The notes under the pieces were generated by a model that saw nothing but the letters and a program-made list of their open reading frames with translations, had not been told where the DNA came from and ran no database searches. From assembly GCA_020544565.1 (NCBI GenBank), contig CP078014.1:3226016-3290015 (forward strand): a stretch of 64,000 nucleotides of DNA. The letters are read 5' to 3'. This DNA comes from Bradyrhizobiaceae bacterium (GTDB lineage Bacteria; Pseudomonadota; Alphaproteobacteria; Rhizobiales; Xanthobacteraceae). Of the stretch, positions 26,588-38,061 are shown one piece after another. The position numbers were made by a program, and so were the translations under genes. Positions within the stretch are counted from its first letter, which is position 1; every line of letters starts with the position of its first letter.

Positions 26588-26994
26588 GCGCCAACGACAC
26601 CGCCAAGTCCGCCGCGTCCATGCGTACCCCGCTCGGCCGCGTCCGCGGCCGCGGCGCGGCCCATGGCGGCACCTCCGATTTCTTCCGCCAGCGCCTCACC
26701 GCCGTCGCCATGGTGGTGCTGTTCGTGCCGGTGATCATCGTCATCCTGTCGATGCTCGGCCGCAACCAGGCCGGCGCGGCCGCGATCCTCGGTTCGCCGC
26801 TGGTCGCCGTCATCATGATCCTGTTCATCATCGCCGCCGTCTGGCACATGAAGATCGGCATGCAGGTGGTGATCGAGGATTACGTCTCCAACGAGACGAC
26901 CAAGCTCGCCGCGATCATCGCCAACAACTTCTTCTCGGCGGCGGTCGGCCTCGCGTCGATCTACGCCCTCATCAAACTGTCGTCGGGAGTCTAA
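26584..26994 (+). CDS. sdhD: Succinate dehydrogenase membrane anchor subunit SdhD
   Basis: Second membrane anchor of complex II. The 136-residue protein begins with a soluble RTPLGRVRGRGAAHGGT segment and has three hydrophobic helices; WHMKIGMQVVIEDYV is the family heme/quinone region. It overlaps sdhC by 4 nt and ends 3 nt before sdhA, so translation is probably coupled. Confidence 0.94.
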   Translation: MSANDTAKSAASMRTPLGRVRGRGAAHGGTSDFFRQRLTAVAMVVLFVPVIIVILSMLGRNQAGAAAILGSPLVAVIMILFIIAAVWHMKIGMQVVIEDYVSNETTKLAAIIANNFFSAAVGLASIYALIKLSSGV

Positions 26995-26997
26995 TCG

Positions 26998-28821
26998 ATG
27001 GCGTCGAACGGCCAGAGCGCGCCCGCCACCAACGGGCAGGCTTATCCAATTGAAGACCACACCTTCGACGTCGTCGTCGTCGGCGCCGGCGGCGCCGGCC
27101 TGCGCGCCGTGGTCGGCTGCTCCGAAGCCGGCCTGCGCACCGCCTGCATCACCAAGGTGTTCCCCACCCGCTCGCACACGGTGGCGGCGCAGGGCGGCAT
27201 CTCCGCCTCCCTCGGCAACATGCACAAGGACGACTGGCGCTGGCACATGTACGACACCGTCAAGGGGTCGGACTGGCTCGGCGATCAGGACTCCATCGAA
27301 TACATGGTGCGCCATGCGCCTGCGGCGGTGTACGAGCTCGAACACTGGGGCGTGCCGTTCTCGCGCACCGAGGACGGCAAGATCTACCAGCGGCCGTTCG
27401 GCGGCATGACCATCGACTTCGGCAAGGGCCAGGCCCAGCGCACCTGCGCCGCCGCCGACCGCACCGGTCACGCCATGCTGCACACCATGTACGGCCAGGC
27501 GCTGCGCCACTCGGCCGAGTTCTTCATCGAGTTCTTCGCCATCGACCTGATCATGGACGATCAGGGCGTGTGCCGCGGCGTCATCGCGCTCAAGCTCGAC
27601 GACGGCACCATCCACCGCTTCCGCGCCCAGACCACCATCCTCGCCACCGGCGGCTACGGCCGCGCCTATGCCTCGTGCACCTCGGCGCACACCTGCACCG
27701 GCGACGGCGGCGGCATGGCGCTGCGCGCCGGCCTGCCGCTGCAGGACATGGAGTTCGTCCAGTTCCACCCGACCGGCATCTACGGCTCGGGCTGCCTCGT
27801 CACCGAGGGCGCGCGCGGCGAAGGCGGCTATCTCGTCAACTCCGAGGGCGAGCGCTTCATGGAGCGCTACGCGCCCTCCGCCAAGGACCTCGCCTCGCGC
27901 GACGTGGTGTCGCGCGCCATGACCATCGAGATCCGCGAGGGCCGCGGGGTCGGCAAGAAGAAGGACCACATCTACCTTCATCTCGACCACCTCGACCCGA
28001 AGATCCTGCACGAGCGCCTGCCCGGCATCTCCGAATCGGCGCGCATCTTCGCCGGTGTCGACGTGACCCGCGAGCCGATCCCGATGATCCCGACCGTGCA
28101 CTACAACATGGGCGGCATCCCGACCAACTATCACGGCGAAGTCGTCACCAAGGCGAACGGCGACGACAACGCGGTGGTGCCGGGCCTGATGGCGGTGGGC
28201 GAAGCCGCCTGCGTCTCGGTGCACGGCGCCAACCGCCTCGGCTCCAACTCGCTGATCGACCTTGTGGTGTTCGGCCGCGCCGCGGCGCTGCGCTGCGCCG
28301 AGAAGCTCGCCGCCAACGGCTCGCAGCCCGACCTGCCGGCGAACTCCGCCGACCTCGCGCTCGGCCGGCTCGATCATTTCCGTTACGCCTCCGGCGGCAC
28401 GCCGACCGCGAAGCTGCGCGACAACATGCAGCACGTGATGCAGAACAACTGCGCCGTGTTCCGCACCGGCGACGTGCTCAAGGAAGGCCAGGAGCTGATC
28501 CACAAGGTCTATGGCGGCATCGGCGACATCGCCGTGACCGACCGCTCGCTGGTGTGGAATTCGGACCTGATGGAAACCCTCGAATACGACAACCTGATTT
28601 CTCAGGCGGTGGTGACGATGGATTCCGCCGCCAACCGCACCGAGAGCCGCGGCGCCCATGCCCGCGAGGATTTCGCCGAGCGCGACGACAAGAACTGGAT
28701 GAAGCACACCCTGGCGTGGATCGACGGCAAGGGCACCACGACCATCGATTACCGTCCGGTGCACGACTACACCATGACCAACGACGTGCAGTACATCCCG
28801 CCGAAGGCGCGCGTGTACTGA
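26998..28821 (+). CDS. sdhA: Succinate dehydrogenase flavoprotein subunit SdhA
   Basis: Oxidises succinate to fumarate at covalent FAD. The 607-residue protein has [13 protein letters not shown] (FAD binding), the flavinylated His60 in [12 protein letters not shown], the HPTGIYGSG active-site region, [12 protein letters not shown] and [10 protein letters not shown]. Length is normal. It is the third gene of sdhCDAB; a family C repeat lies between it and sdhB. Confidence 0.98.
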   Translation: MASNGQSAPATNGQAYPIEDHTFDVVVVGAGGAGLRAVVGCSEAGLRTACITKVFPTRSHTVAAQGGISASLGNMHKDDWRWHMYDTVKGSDWLGDQDSIEYMVRHAPAAVYELEHWGVPFSRTEDGKIYQRPFGGMTIDFGKGQAQRTCAAADRTGHAMLHTMYGQALRHSAEFFIEFFAIDLIMDDQGVCRGVIALKLDDGTIHRFRAQTTILATGGYGRAYASCTSAHTCTGDGGGMALRAGLPLQDMEFVQFHPTGIYGSGCLVTEGARGEGGYLVNSEGERFMERYAPSAKDLASRDVVSRAMTIEIREGRGVGKKKDHIYLHLDHLDPKILHERLPGISESARIFAGVDVTREPIPMIPTVHYNMGGIPTNYHGEVVTKANGDDNAVVPGLMAVGEAACVSVHGANRLGSNSLIDLVVFGRAAALRCAEKLAANGSQPDLPANSADLALGRLDHFRYASGGTPTAKLRDNMQHVMQNNCAVFRTGDVLKEGQELIHKVYGGIGDIAVTDRSLVWNSDLMETLEYDNLISQAVVTMDSAANRTESRGAHAREDFAERDDKNWMKHTLAWIDGKGTTTIDYRPVHDYTMTNDVQYIPPKARVY

Positions 28822-28830
28822 GGAAGAACT

Positions 28831-28910
28831 TCCCCGGACGCGGTTCGGCGCGCAGCGCCGCCGGTCCGGGGCCGTAACGGTCCCGGTTCTGCATCGCGCC
28901 CGGGACAAGG
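28831..28910. repeat. Family C repeat within the sdh operon
   Basis: Contains CCCCGGACGCGG, CGGCGCGCAGCGCCG, TAACGGTCCCGGTTCTGC and CGCCCGGGACAAGG, a shortened copy of family C in the 116-bp sdhA-sdhB gap. It can form a strong hairpin inside the polycistronic RNA. Confidence 0.8.
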
Positions 28911-28937
28911 ATGCACGGAAGCCGCAGGAAGACTCAC

Positions 28938-29726
28938 ATGGTTCAGTTCACACTGCCGAAGAATTCCACCATCACCGGCGGCAAGGAATGGCCGAAGCCG
29001 GCGGGCGCCGCGCCCGACAAGCTGCGGGCCTACCGCATCTATCGCTGGAATCCGGAGGACGGCAAAAACCCGCATACCGACACCTATTATGTCGATACCG
29101 GCGACTGCGGCCCGATGATTCTCGACGGCCTGATCTGGATCAAGAACAACATCGATCCGACCCTGACCTTCCGCCGCTCCTGCCGCGAGGGCGTGTGCGG
29201 CTCCTGCGCCATGAACATCGACGGCCAGAACACCCTGGCCTGCACCCGCGCCATGGACGAGGTCGCCGACGGCCCGATCGACGTCAAGCCGCTGCCGCAC
29301 CAGCCGGTGGTCAAGGACCTCGTGCCCGACCTCACCAACTTCTACGCCCAGTACGCCTTCATCGAGCCGTGGCTGCACACCACCACCGCGACCCCGCAGA
29401 AGGAATGGCGGCAGTCGCCCGAGGATCGCGCCAAGCTCGACGGCCTCTACGAATGCATCCTGTGCGCCTGCTGCTCGACCTCGTGCCCGAGCTACTGGTG
29501 GAACAGCGACCGCTATCTCGGCCCGGCCGCGCTGCTGCAGGCCGACCGCTGGGTCAACGACTCGCGCGACGAAGCCACCGGCGAGCGCCTCGACAATCTC
29601 GAAGATCCGTTCCGGCTGTATCGCTGCCACACCATCATGAACTGCACCAAGGCGTGCCCGAAGGGACTCAATCCCGCCGAAGCCATTGCCGACCTCAAGC
29701 TGAAGCTGGTCGAACGGCAGGTCTGA
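28938..29726 (+). CDS. sdhB: Succinate dehydrogenase iron-sulfur subunit SdhB
   Basis: Carries electrons from FAD to quinone through three Fe-S clusters. The 262-residue protein has the [2Fe-2S] cysteines 82, 87, 90 and 102 ([16 protein letters not shown]), then [12 protein letters not shown] and [15 protein letters not shown] for the 4Fe and 3Fe clusters. The ATG at 28938 has AGGAA upstream. It closes the operon. Confidence 0.98.
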   Translation: MVQFTLPKNSTITGGKEWPKPAGAAPDKLRAYRIYRWNPEDGKNPHTDTYYVDTGDCGPMILDGLIWIKNNIDPTLTFRRSCREGVCGSCAMNIDGQNTLACTRAMDEVADGPIDVKPLPHQPVVKDLVPDLTNFYAQYAFIEPWLHTTTATPQKEWRQSPEDRAKLDGLYECILCACCSTSCPSYWWNSDRYLGPAALLQADRWVNDSRDEATGERLDNLEDPFRLYRCHTIMNCTKACPKGLNPAEAIADLKLKLVERQV

Positions 29727-30106
29727 GCCGCGCGCCGGACGATTCCGGCGTGTGACTTCATTTCGTCTTTCGTCGTCTCACTCTTCGTCGTCATGGCCGG
29801 GCATCGTCCCGGCCATTGTCGTGCGGAGAGGGCGCAAACAAGGCGTGCCGCGGGAAAAGCATCCCTTACGTGGAACGAACCCGGACGCCGCGCGTTATGT
29901 GCGTTCGCGTATCGTGCGCCTGCGGCGAAACGCGCGGGCGGCGCACCGGCAAATCGTTGGCCGTGCGCCGGACTTCGCCACATTGCTGCCGCCTCAACGC
30001 GATGGCCTGCTCAGGTCGCGTTCATCTTGGACGCATAGTCTGGCGAACGATCACGGGGCTCCGTTCGCCTGTCTCCCACCCACGTTGTCCTCATCCACGG
30101 GATTCC
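29727..30106. other. Gap after sdhB with a small palindrome
   Basis: The 380-bp gap has a GC hairpin ATGGCCGGG...CCCGGCCAT at about 29792-29814, probably a terminator or a minimal family D relative, and no supported gene. The part close to 30100 should contain the promoter of the OmpA-family gene; no clear boxes are seen. Confidence 0.45.
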
Positions 30107-31975
30107 ATGAAAACCATTCCGATCCTTCTGCTGACGACGACGGCCATGACCGCCGTCCACCTCGCGCCGATTCCGGCGCAGGCCCAGCCCGCATCCGTCG
30201 ACGTGTCGTCCATCGTGGTGGCGCAGGCGGCCCCCGCGCCGGACGAGCGCAAGCGTCCGCCGCCGCCCGGCGCCCGTCCCGCACCGCCCGCACCTCCGGC
30301 CGCCCGCCCGGCGCCGCCACCGCCGCCGGCTGCCCGTCAGGCCCCTCCTCCCGCGGCCGCGCCACGCGCTGCGCCTCCTCCGCCCCCGGCCGCGCCGCGT
30401 GCCGCACCGCCACCTCCTCCAGCAGCCCCACGCGCGGCACCCCCGCCGCCGCCCGCGGCTCCGCGCGCCGCACCACCTCCTCCTCCGGCAGCTCCGCGGG
30501 GCGCGCCGCCGCCTCCGGCCATGGCTCCCAAGGCTGCGCCACCACCTCCTCCTGCGGCCCGGCCGGCGCCTCCGCCGCCAGCCGCGCAGCAGCCCCCTAG
30601 CCGCATGGCTCCGCCTCCAGCCGCAGCCCCCGCGCCGGCTCCCGCACCAACGGCCCCGCCGCCGCCGGCGGCGACCCAGCAACGGCCGCCGAACGCCCCG
30701 CCGGTAGCTCCGGGCGTGCGCGACGTGACCCCGCAGCGCGCCCCGGATTCGGCACGCCCGCCGGCACCGGGCGGCGCCATGGCGCCTCCCCCGGCGGCCG
30801 GCCAGCCGCCTGCAGCGGGACCCGGGCCTGGACCTGGGCCCGGACCCGCACCGGGTCAGCCCGGAGCCGGCGGCGACCGCCGCGGCCAGCGTCTCGGACC
30901 GCCGCCGGGCCTGCCGCCCGGCACCCCGGCTGCGCCGGTGGCCGCGCCCGTCGCAGCCCCGCTGCCGCCGCCGCCCGCAATCCAGGCCGCGCCGATTCCG
31001 GCCGGGCCGAACGCGCGGCCGGCCGGACGCATCGATGACTTCCGCGGCCAACGCCAGGAACGCACCGAGGGCGGCCGCACCGTCATCACCGAGCCGGGCC
31101 GCGTCATCGTGCGCGATCCCAACGGCCAGGCGTTCGTGCGCCACAACGAGGTCGATCGCTTCCGCTACGGCGCGCGCGACGTGCGCGTCGACCGGCAGGG
31201 CAACGACAACCGCACCGTGGTGGTGCGGCCGGACGGCTCGCAGATCATCACCCTCACCGACGACCGCGGCAATCTGATGCGCCGCAGCCGCCGCGGCCCC
31301 GACGGGCGCGAGGTGATCATCATCGACAACCGGCGTCACGGCGGACCCGGCTTTGGTGCCGGTCTCGCCGCCGGTCTCGCGGCCGGGGCCATCGGCGGCT
31401 ACTTCGTGTCGCTGCCGCCGCCGGTGCTGCACATTCCGCAGGACCGCTACATCGTCGAAGCAGAGCGCGCGCCGCCGCAGCTGATCTACGACACGCTGAT
31501 GGCGCCCCCGGTGGACCGCATCGAGCGCGCCTACACGCTCGACGAAATCCGCTACAGCCCGTCGGTACGCCAGCGCATGCCGTCGATCGACCTCGACACC
31601 ATCAACTTCGAGACCGGGTCGTGGGAGATTCCGCCGGACCAGGCCATGAAGCTGCAGGTGATCGCCGACGGCATCAACCGCGTCATCCAGCGCAATCCCC
31701 AGACCGTGTTCCTGATCGAGGGCCACACCGACGCGGTGGGCAGCGACATCGACAACCTGTCGCTGTCCGACCGCCGCGCCGAGGCCACCGCCGCGCTGCT
31801 GACCCAGCAGTTCGGCGTGCCGCCGGAGAACCTGACGTCGCAGGGCTACGGCGAGCAGTATCTCAAGGAGCCGACCGACGGACCGAGCCGCATCAACCGG
31901 CGCGTCACCGTCCGCAACATCACGCCGCTGCTCCACGGCGGCATGGCCGACGCCGCGCCGCCACCGCCGCGCTGA
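30107..31975 (+). CDS. OmpA-family outer-membrane/peptidoglycan-binding protein with a long Pro/Ala-rich region
   Basis: A 622-residue exported protein. A Sec signal peptide (1-26, ending PAQAQ) is followed by a region of about 250 residues dominated by Ala and Pro in units like RAAPPPPPAAP. The middle region has repeated RVIVRDPNG/RVDRQGN-type strands, then a Gly/Ala zipper (GAGLAAGLAAGAIGG, about 418-432) that could enter the membrane. The C-terminal OmpA/MotB-like domain (about 490-610) has INFETGSWEI, LIEGHTDAVGSDIDN and SLSDRRAEA, the peptidoglycan-binding signature. It probably links the outer membrane to the wall; the Pro-rich arm could span the periplasm. A terminator follows. Confidence 0.88.
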   Translation: MKTIPILLLTTTAMTAVHLAPIPAQAQPASVDVSSIVVAQAAPAPDERKRPPPPGARPAPPAPPAARPAPPPPPAARQAPPPAAAPRAAPPPPPAAPRAAPPPPPAAPRAAPPPPPAAPRAAPPPPPAAPRGAPPPPAMAPKAAPPPPPAARPAPPPPAAQQPPSRMAPPPAAAPAPAPAPTAPPPPAATQQRPPNAPPVAPGVRDVTPQRAPDSARPPAPGGAMAPPPAAGQPPAAGPGPGPGPGPAPGQPGAGGDRRGQRLGPPPGLPPGTPAAPVAAPVAAPLPPPPAIQAAPIPAGPNARPAGRIDDFRGQRQERTEGGRTVITEPGRVIVRDPNGQAFVRHNEVDRFRYGARDVRVDRQGNDNRTVVVRPDGSQIITLTDDRGNLMRRSRRGPDGREVIIIDNRRHGGPGFGAGLAAGLAAGAIGGYFVSLPPPVLHIPQDRYIVEAERAPPQLIYDTLMAPPVDRIERAYTLDEIRYSPSVRQRMPSIDLDTINFETGSWEIPPDQAMKLQVIADGINRVIQRNPQTVFLIEGHTDAVGSDIDNLSLSDRRAEATAALLTQQFGVPPENLTSQGYGEQYLKEPTDGPSRINRRVTVRNITPLLHGGMADAAPPPPR

Positions 31976-32000
31976 GGCGGGACGCCATCACGACAATGCG

Positions 32001-32031
32001 ATGGCCGGGACACTGTCCCGGCCATTTTTTT
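32001..32031 (+). terminator. Intrinsic terminator after the OmpA-family gene
   Basis: A 10-bp stem ATGGCCGGGA/TCCCGGCCAT (32001-32010 with 32016-32025, loop CACTG) is followed by a T run. Confidence 0.85.
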
Positions 32032-32058
32032 GCGCGCCTGCTGGAGCAGATTTCGTTC

Positions 32059-32220
32059 AGATGGAATCATCAACTCGTCATGCCCGGCTTTATGCCGGGC
32101 ATCCACGTCTTGAGAACTTCAGAGAAAAGACGTGGATGGCCGGGACATAGGCGAGCGAAAGCGACGCCGTTCTTTGAACGGCCAAGCCCGGCCATGACGG
32201 ATGGGTATATTTCCATCAAA
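32059..32220. repeat. Family D element with terminal inverted repeats
   Basis: A 162-bp element with outer inverted ends (GATGGAATCA left, TTTCCATCAAA right), then CGTCATGCCCGG / CCGGCCATGACG arms, an ATCCACGTCTTG / AGACGTGGAT pair, and an insert CGAGCGAAAGCGACGCCGTT shared with the copy at 37863. It ends 25 bp before the methyltransferase start codon. No transposase is encoded. Confidence 0.85.
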
Positions 32221-32244
32221 CGTGAAACGCTCGAAGGCCGTGTC

Positions 32245-33021
32245 ATGACAGTCAATTCGATTCACCGTTCCGCATCCCAGGGCTTCGCGGCGAAAGCCGA
32301 CAGCTATGCGCGCGGCCGTCCCGATTATCCCGACGCCATCGTCGACTGGCTGCGCCAAAGACTCGGCCTGAAGCCGGGCCGGAGCGCGGTCGATCTCGGC
32401 GCCGGCACCGGAAAATTCACGCGCTATCTGTTGCAGACCGGCGCACATGTGATCGCCGTCGAGCCAGTCAAGGAAATGCGCGCGAAGATCGTCGCGACAT
32501 GGCCCGAGGTCGAGACCCATGAAGGCACCGCGACAGCGATTCCGCTGCCGGATAGCAGCGTCGATGCGGTGATCTGCGCGCAGGCGTTCCACTGGTTTGC
32601 CACCGCCGATGCGCTCGCCGAAATCCGCCGCGTGCTCACACCGCACGGCCGGCTCGGCCTGATCTGGAACGTGCGCGATGAAAGCATCACGTGGATCGCG
32701 GCGCTGACAAGGATCATCGCGCCTTACGAAGGCGACGCCCCGCGTTTCGCCAGGGGGACATGGCGGAACGCGTTTCCGTTTCCTGGCTTCAGCGATCTGC
32801 GGGAAGACCACTTCGCCCACGCGCACTCGGGTTCGCCGGAAGACGTCATCGTCAACCGCATCCGCTCCACCAGCTTCATCGCGGCGCTGCCGCCCGATGA
32901 GGAGGCGAAGGTGGTGGCGAAATTGTGCGCGCTGATCGCGGCGACGCCTGAGCTTGCAGGCAAGGATGTGGTTAGCATGCCCTACAGCACCGTGGCGTAC
33001 TGGACGGAGAAGATCGTGTAG
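32245..33021 (+). CDS. Class I SAM-dependent methyltransferase
   Basis: A 258-residue protein with the SAM motif VDLGAGTGKFTRYL (about 49-62), the acidic post-II VEPVKEMRA, and CAQAFHWF, RVLTPHGRLGLIWN motifs typical of the YcgJ/UbiE-like small-molecule methyltransferases. Substrate not predictable. The ATG at 32245 starts 25 bp after a family D element; the frame is open through the element, but translation of the repeat is improbable. Confidence 0.88.
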   Translation: MTVNSIHRSASQGFAAKADSYARGRPDYPDAIVDWLRQRLGLKPGRSAVDLGAGTGKFTRYLLQTGAHVIAVEPVKEMRAKIVATWPEVETHEGTATAIPLPDSSVDAVICAQAFHWFATADALAEIRRVLTPHGRLGLIWNVRDESITWIAALTRIIAPYEGDAPRFARGTWRNAFPFPGFSDLREDHFAHAHSGSPEDVIVNRIRSTSFIAALPPDEEAKVVAKLCALIAATPELAGKDVVSMPYSTVAYWTEKIV

Positions 33022-33120
33022 CGCGGGATATCACCAACAAAAAGGCCGAGAAAAATCCCGGCCCGTTATCGAAGATCGTCCTTGCGAGCGAAGCGATAAA
33101 CAATGCATTCGCTCCACCCA

Positions 33121-33247
33121 CGATGTCATCCCCGCGCAGGCGGGGATCCATAATCGCTGGATTTTCAGTTTGAACAGGATGTTGTGACGAGTCCCCGGCA
33201 GGATTGAGGATTTAGGGAGTCTGGGTCCCCGCCTGCGCGGGGACGAC
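33121..33247. repeat. Family E inverted repeat
   Basis: GTCATCCCCGCGCAGGCGGGG on the left (33124 on) and GTCCCCGCCTGCGCGGGGACG on the right. Each arm is itself a hairpin around CCGCGCAGGCGGGG. A second copy is at 34803. Confidence 0.88.
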
Positions 33248-33270
33248 CTTGAGAGATGCGTGGAAACAAG

Positions 33271-33360
33271 ATGTCATGCCCGGCCTTGTCCCGGGGTATC
33301 CACGTTTTGTGTAAGAATCAAAAAGACGTGGATAGCCGGAATAAATCCGGCCATGACGAA
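33271..33360. repeat. Family D element, short form
   Basis: TGTCATGCCCGGCCTTGTCCC, ATCCACGTTTTG / AAGACGTGGAT and CCGGCCATGACG arms, without the outer GATGGAA ends. Confidence 0.82.
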
Positions 33361-33379
33361 GGATAGATTCCCTCGCCCT

Positions 33380-34750
<1,371 letters not shown>

Positions 34751-34802
34751 CTATAGAAAGATTGGCGGGCGATGGGAAGGCCGGGGACAAGGGCTGTTTT
34801 CA

Positions 34803-34924
34803 GCCGTCCCGGCGCGGGCGGGGACCCGGTCTCCCTATAAGGGCCACTCGAGCGAAACGGTGACCCGACATCGAGCCAAACCGACAAGCTTAGGGGTTAT
34901 GGGTCCCCGCCTGCGCGGGGACGA
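34803..34924. repeat. Family E inverted repeat overlapping a gene end
   Basis: Left arm GTCCCGGCGCGGGCGGGGACC (34803 on) and right arm GGGTCCCCGCCTGCGCGGGG (about 34900-34924). The right arm overlaps the last codons of the PAP2 gene. Confidence 0.85.
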
Positions 34925-35726
34925 CATCGGTTGTGCTGCCGGTCCCCGGCCGGATGCGCGGCGAATCCCCGACATCGCGGCCGAGCAGCTTCTGCCGCCA
35001 GCGATAGCCCGGCCAGGCGAAGCGCGTCAGCCCGGCGTCGATGCCGGCGTCGGTCATGCGGGTGCGGGGCCAGCGGTAGATGAAGGCGTAACACAGCCAC
35101 GCCACCAGGAAGGAGGCGACGGCGGAGAACAGCACGTCGGTGAAGAAGTGGCCGCCGAAGGCGATGCGCCAGCCGCCGGTGGCGACGCCGAAGGCGGTGG
35201 CCGCGGCAAAGGTGAGCGGCCGCCACGCCGGCGGCGCGAGCGCGGCGGGCGCATAGGTCCAGAACGCGGTCGCACCCTCGCCCGAGAAGAACGAGCAGTT
35301 CTTCGGACACTTGCCGCGCGGATCCCACCACGGCACGAAATCGAGCTTGCCGTTGAACTGCGACACCGCCACCGGGCGCGGCCGGCCCCAGAAGCCCTTG
35401 AACACCACGTTCGACAGCACGATGGCCGACAGCAGCATGGTGACCATCAGGAAGGTCATGGCGCGGCCGGACATCATCAGCGGCTTCACCGGCCAGATCA
35501 TCTTGACCACGAAGGCGACGATCGCCGGCAGCACCAGCAGCCACGTCACCCACATCGCGGCGCGGCGCGCGAATTCCGCGCCGGCGTTCCGCGCCAGCGG
35601 GAAAGCGCGGATGGTGGCGTCGTAGAACATGCCGGAAATGCGGACGTCGAGATCGGGATGAAGCCCGAAGACGAGGCCGGCGACGACGGCGATGGCCAGC
35701 GCGATGAGAAGTCCGGTCCGGTTCAT
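34890..35726 (-). CDS. PAP2-family membrane phosphatase with a repeat-derived C-terminus
   Basis: A 278-residue inner-membrane protein with about six helices and the PAP2 motifs: KGFWGRPRP (motif 1), SFFSGEGATAF (motif 2, Ser-Gly-Glu replacing the usual SGH) and RIAFGGHFFTDVLF (motif 3, catalytic His and Asp). Lipid phosphates or undecaprenyl/lipid A pyrophosphates are the likely substrate class. The last 12 residues (DVVPAQAGTHNP) come from the family E repeat, which replaced the original end of the gene. Function is probably kept because the tail lies beyond the catalytic core. Confidence 0.85.
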   Translation of the reverse strand: MNRTGLLIALAIAVVAGLVFGLHPDLDVRISGMFYDATIRAFPLARNAGAEFARRAAMWVTWLLVLPAIVAFVVKMIWPVKPLMMSGRAMTFLMVTMLLSAIVLSNVVFKGFWGRPRPVAVSQFNGKLDFVPWWDPRGKCPKNCSFFSGEGATAFWTYAPAALAPPAWRPLTFAAATAFGVATGGWRIAFGGHFFTDVLFSAVASFLVAWLCYAFIYRWPRTRMTDAGIDAGLTRFAWPGYRWRQKLLGRDVGDSPRIRPGTGSTTDVVPAQAGTHNP

Positions 35727-35781
35727 GGCGGCTATGTAGCGGAGACGACCGGCGATGGAAAGCCGGTGGAACGACGAGGAG

Positions 35782-36252
35782 TCAACGCGGCAGCGGCGGC
35801 GGTGCGGCCGGCGGTGGCGGCGCGGTGCGCCACGCCCCGGCGTTGCGGCCGGCGATCAGCCAGTACACCACGCCGCCGAGAATGCCCGCGCCGGTCATCA
35901 CTTCGAGATGGCGGCGCACGATGCCTACGAATTGCATAGTCTCGGTGTCGAACGGGATGAAGCCGAGATAGCACAACAGCCCGGCGAGGCCGCCGCCCAC
36001 CGCATAGGCGAGGATGTGGCGGATGGAGAACGCTTCCGTCACCAGCGCCACCGTCAGCGCCGGCAGCAGCGCGAAGCCGCTGAACAGCACGAAGCCGACG
36101 CCGACGATGATGTTGAGCGCGTCCTGATCGAATTCCAGCGACAGGTCGTTCATCTCGGGAAAGAACAGCGCGTACAGCACCACCGCCCCGGCGACGAAAC
36201 ACGCGGCGAGGAAGCCGAACAGGATGGCGAAAAATCTGCCGATCAGGGCCAT
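35782..36252 (-). CDS. Small four-helix membrane protein of unknown function
   Basis: Not recognised as a named family. The 156-residue protein has four hydrophobic segments (about 5-30, 46-72, 80-98 and 118-136) and a Pro-rich cytosolic or periplasmic tail (APPPPAAPPPLPR). It lies 55 bp upstream of the PAP2 gene on the same strand and might be co-transcribed with it. The N-terminus MALIGRFFAILFGFLAACF is typical of an inner-membrane anchor. Confidence 0.72.
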   Translation of the reverse strand: MALIGRFFAILFGFLAACFVAGAVVLYALFFPEMNDLSLEFDQDALNIIVGVGFVLFSGFALLPALTVALVTEAFSIRHILAYAVGGGLAGLLCYLGFIPFDTETMQFVGIVRRHLEVMTGAGILGGVVYWLIAGRNAGAWRTAPPPPAAPPPLPR

Positions 36253-36265
36253 GGGAGACCGACTC

Positions 36266-36513
36266 CGTCATTGCGCGCGAAGCGAAGCAATCCATCGCTT
36301 TGCTTAGAGTGGTTTTGGTTGAGATGGAATCAACATTCGTCATGCCCGGCTTTATGCCGGGCATCCACGTCTTGGACGTTTCAACAAAATAAGACGTGGA
36401 TGGCCGGGACAAGCCCGGCCATGACGGATGAGGCTGTTTCCATCAAACCATGAAATACCCTAGACAAAGGAAAAAGATGGATTGCTTCGGAGCTATCGCT
36501 CCTCGCAATGACG
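36266..36513. repeat. Family A repeat split by a family D element
   Basis: The left A arm (CGTCATTGCGCGCGAAGCG, GAAGCAATCCATCG) begins at 36266 and the right arm (GATGGATTGCTTCGG...CTCGCAATGACG) ends at 36513, with a family D element between them. The arrangement shows D entered an existing A copy. Confidence 0.85.
36320..36448. repeat. Family D element nested in family A
   Basis: A 129-bp element with outer ends TGAGATGGAATCA and GTTTCCATCAAAC, CGTCATGCCCGG / CCGGCCATGACG arms and ATCCACGTCTTG / AGACGTGGAT inner arms. It lacks the CGAGCGAAAGCGACG insert of the 32.1-kb copy. Confidence 0.85.
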
Positions 36514-36529
36514 CGCGCGTATCAAACAC

Positions 36530-37831
<1,302 letters not shown>

Positions 37832-37862
37832 TTCAATGGTATCTCGTGGAAGTCACCACAAT

Positions 37863-37989
37863 CGTCATGGCCGGGCGTGGCCGTTCGAAGAATGGCGTTG
37901 CTTTCGCTCGCCTAGGTCCCGGCCATCCACGCCGTGTTTCAGACCACACATGAAGACGTGGATGCCCGGCACAAGGCCGGGCATGACGG
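37863..37989. repeat. Family D element upstream of rlmN
   Basis: CGTCATGGCCGGGC and GCCGGGCATGACG ends, with CGTTGCTTTCGCTCG insert and CATCCACGCC / AGACGTGGATG inner arms. It begins 32 bp from the rlmN start and is in opposite orientation to the 32.1-kb copy. Confidence 0.85.
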
Positions 37990-38061
37990 AACTCTGTTAT
38001 TCCGCAGCGTTATATAAGCGGAATCTCCCGCGATTGCGACCGTCTTCCGCGCCAGCCCGCT

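Larger units (their letters stand above)
33022..33379. other. Repeat-filled gap between methyltransferase and argG
   Basis: Holds a hairpin AAGGCCGAGAAAAATCCCGG-like just after the stop (possible weak terminator), a family A fragment (33076-33106), one family E and one family D copy. No gene. Confidence 0.65.

Noticed and set aside
26563..28908. A very long open frame on the minus strand opposite sdhD and sdhA
   Set aside because: It is rich in His, Arg, Ala and Gly, as expected from antisense reading of GC-rich codons, and has no family motif; sdhA and sdhD on the plus strand are certain.
30011..31936. A long minus-strand open frame opposite the OmpA-family gene
   Set aside because: It is an Arg/Gly-rich mirror of the Pro/Ala repeats; the plus-strand protein has signal peptide and OmpA domain.
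32059..32220. Insertion sequence
   Set aside because: The element has inverted ends but is only about 160 bp and encodes no transposase; it is listed as a repeat.
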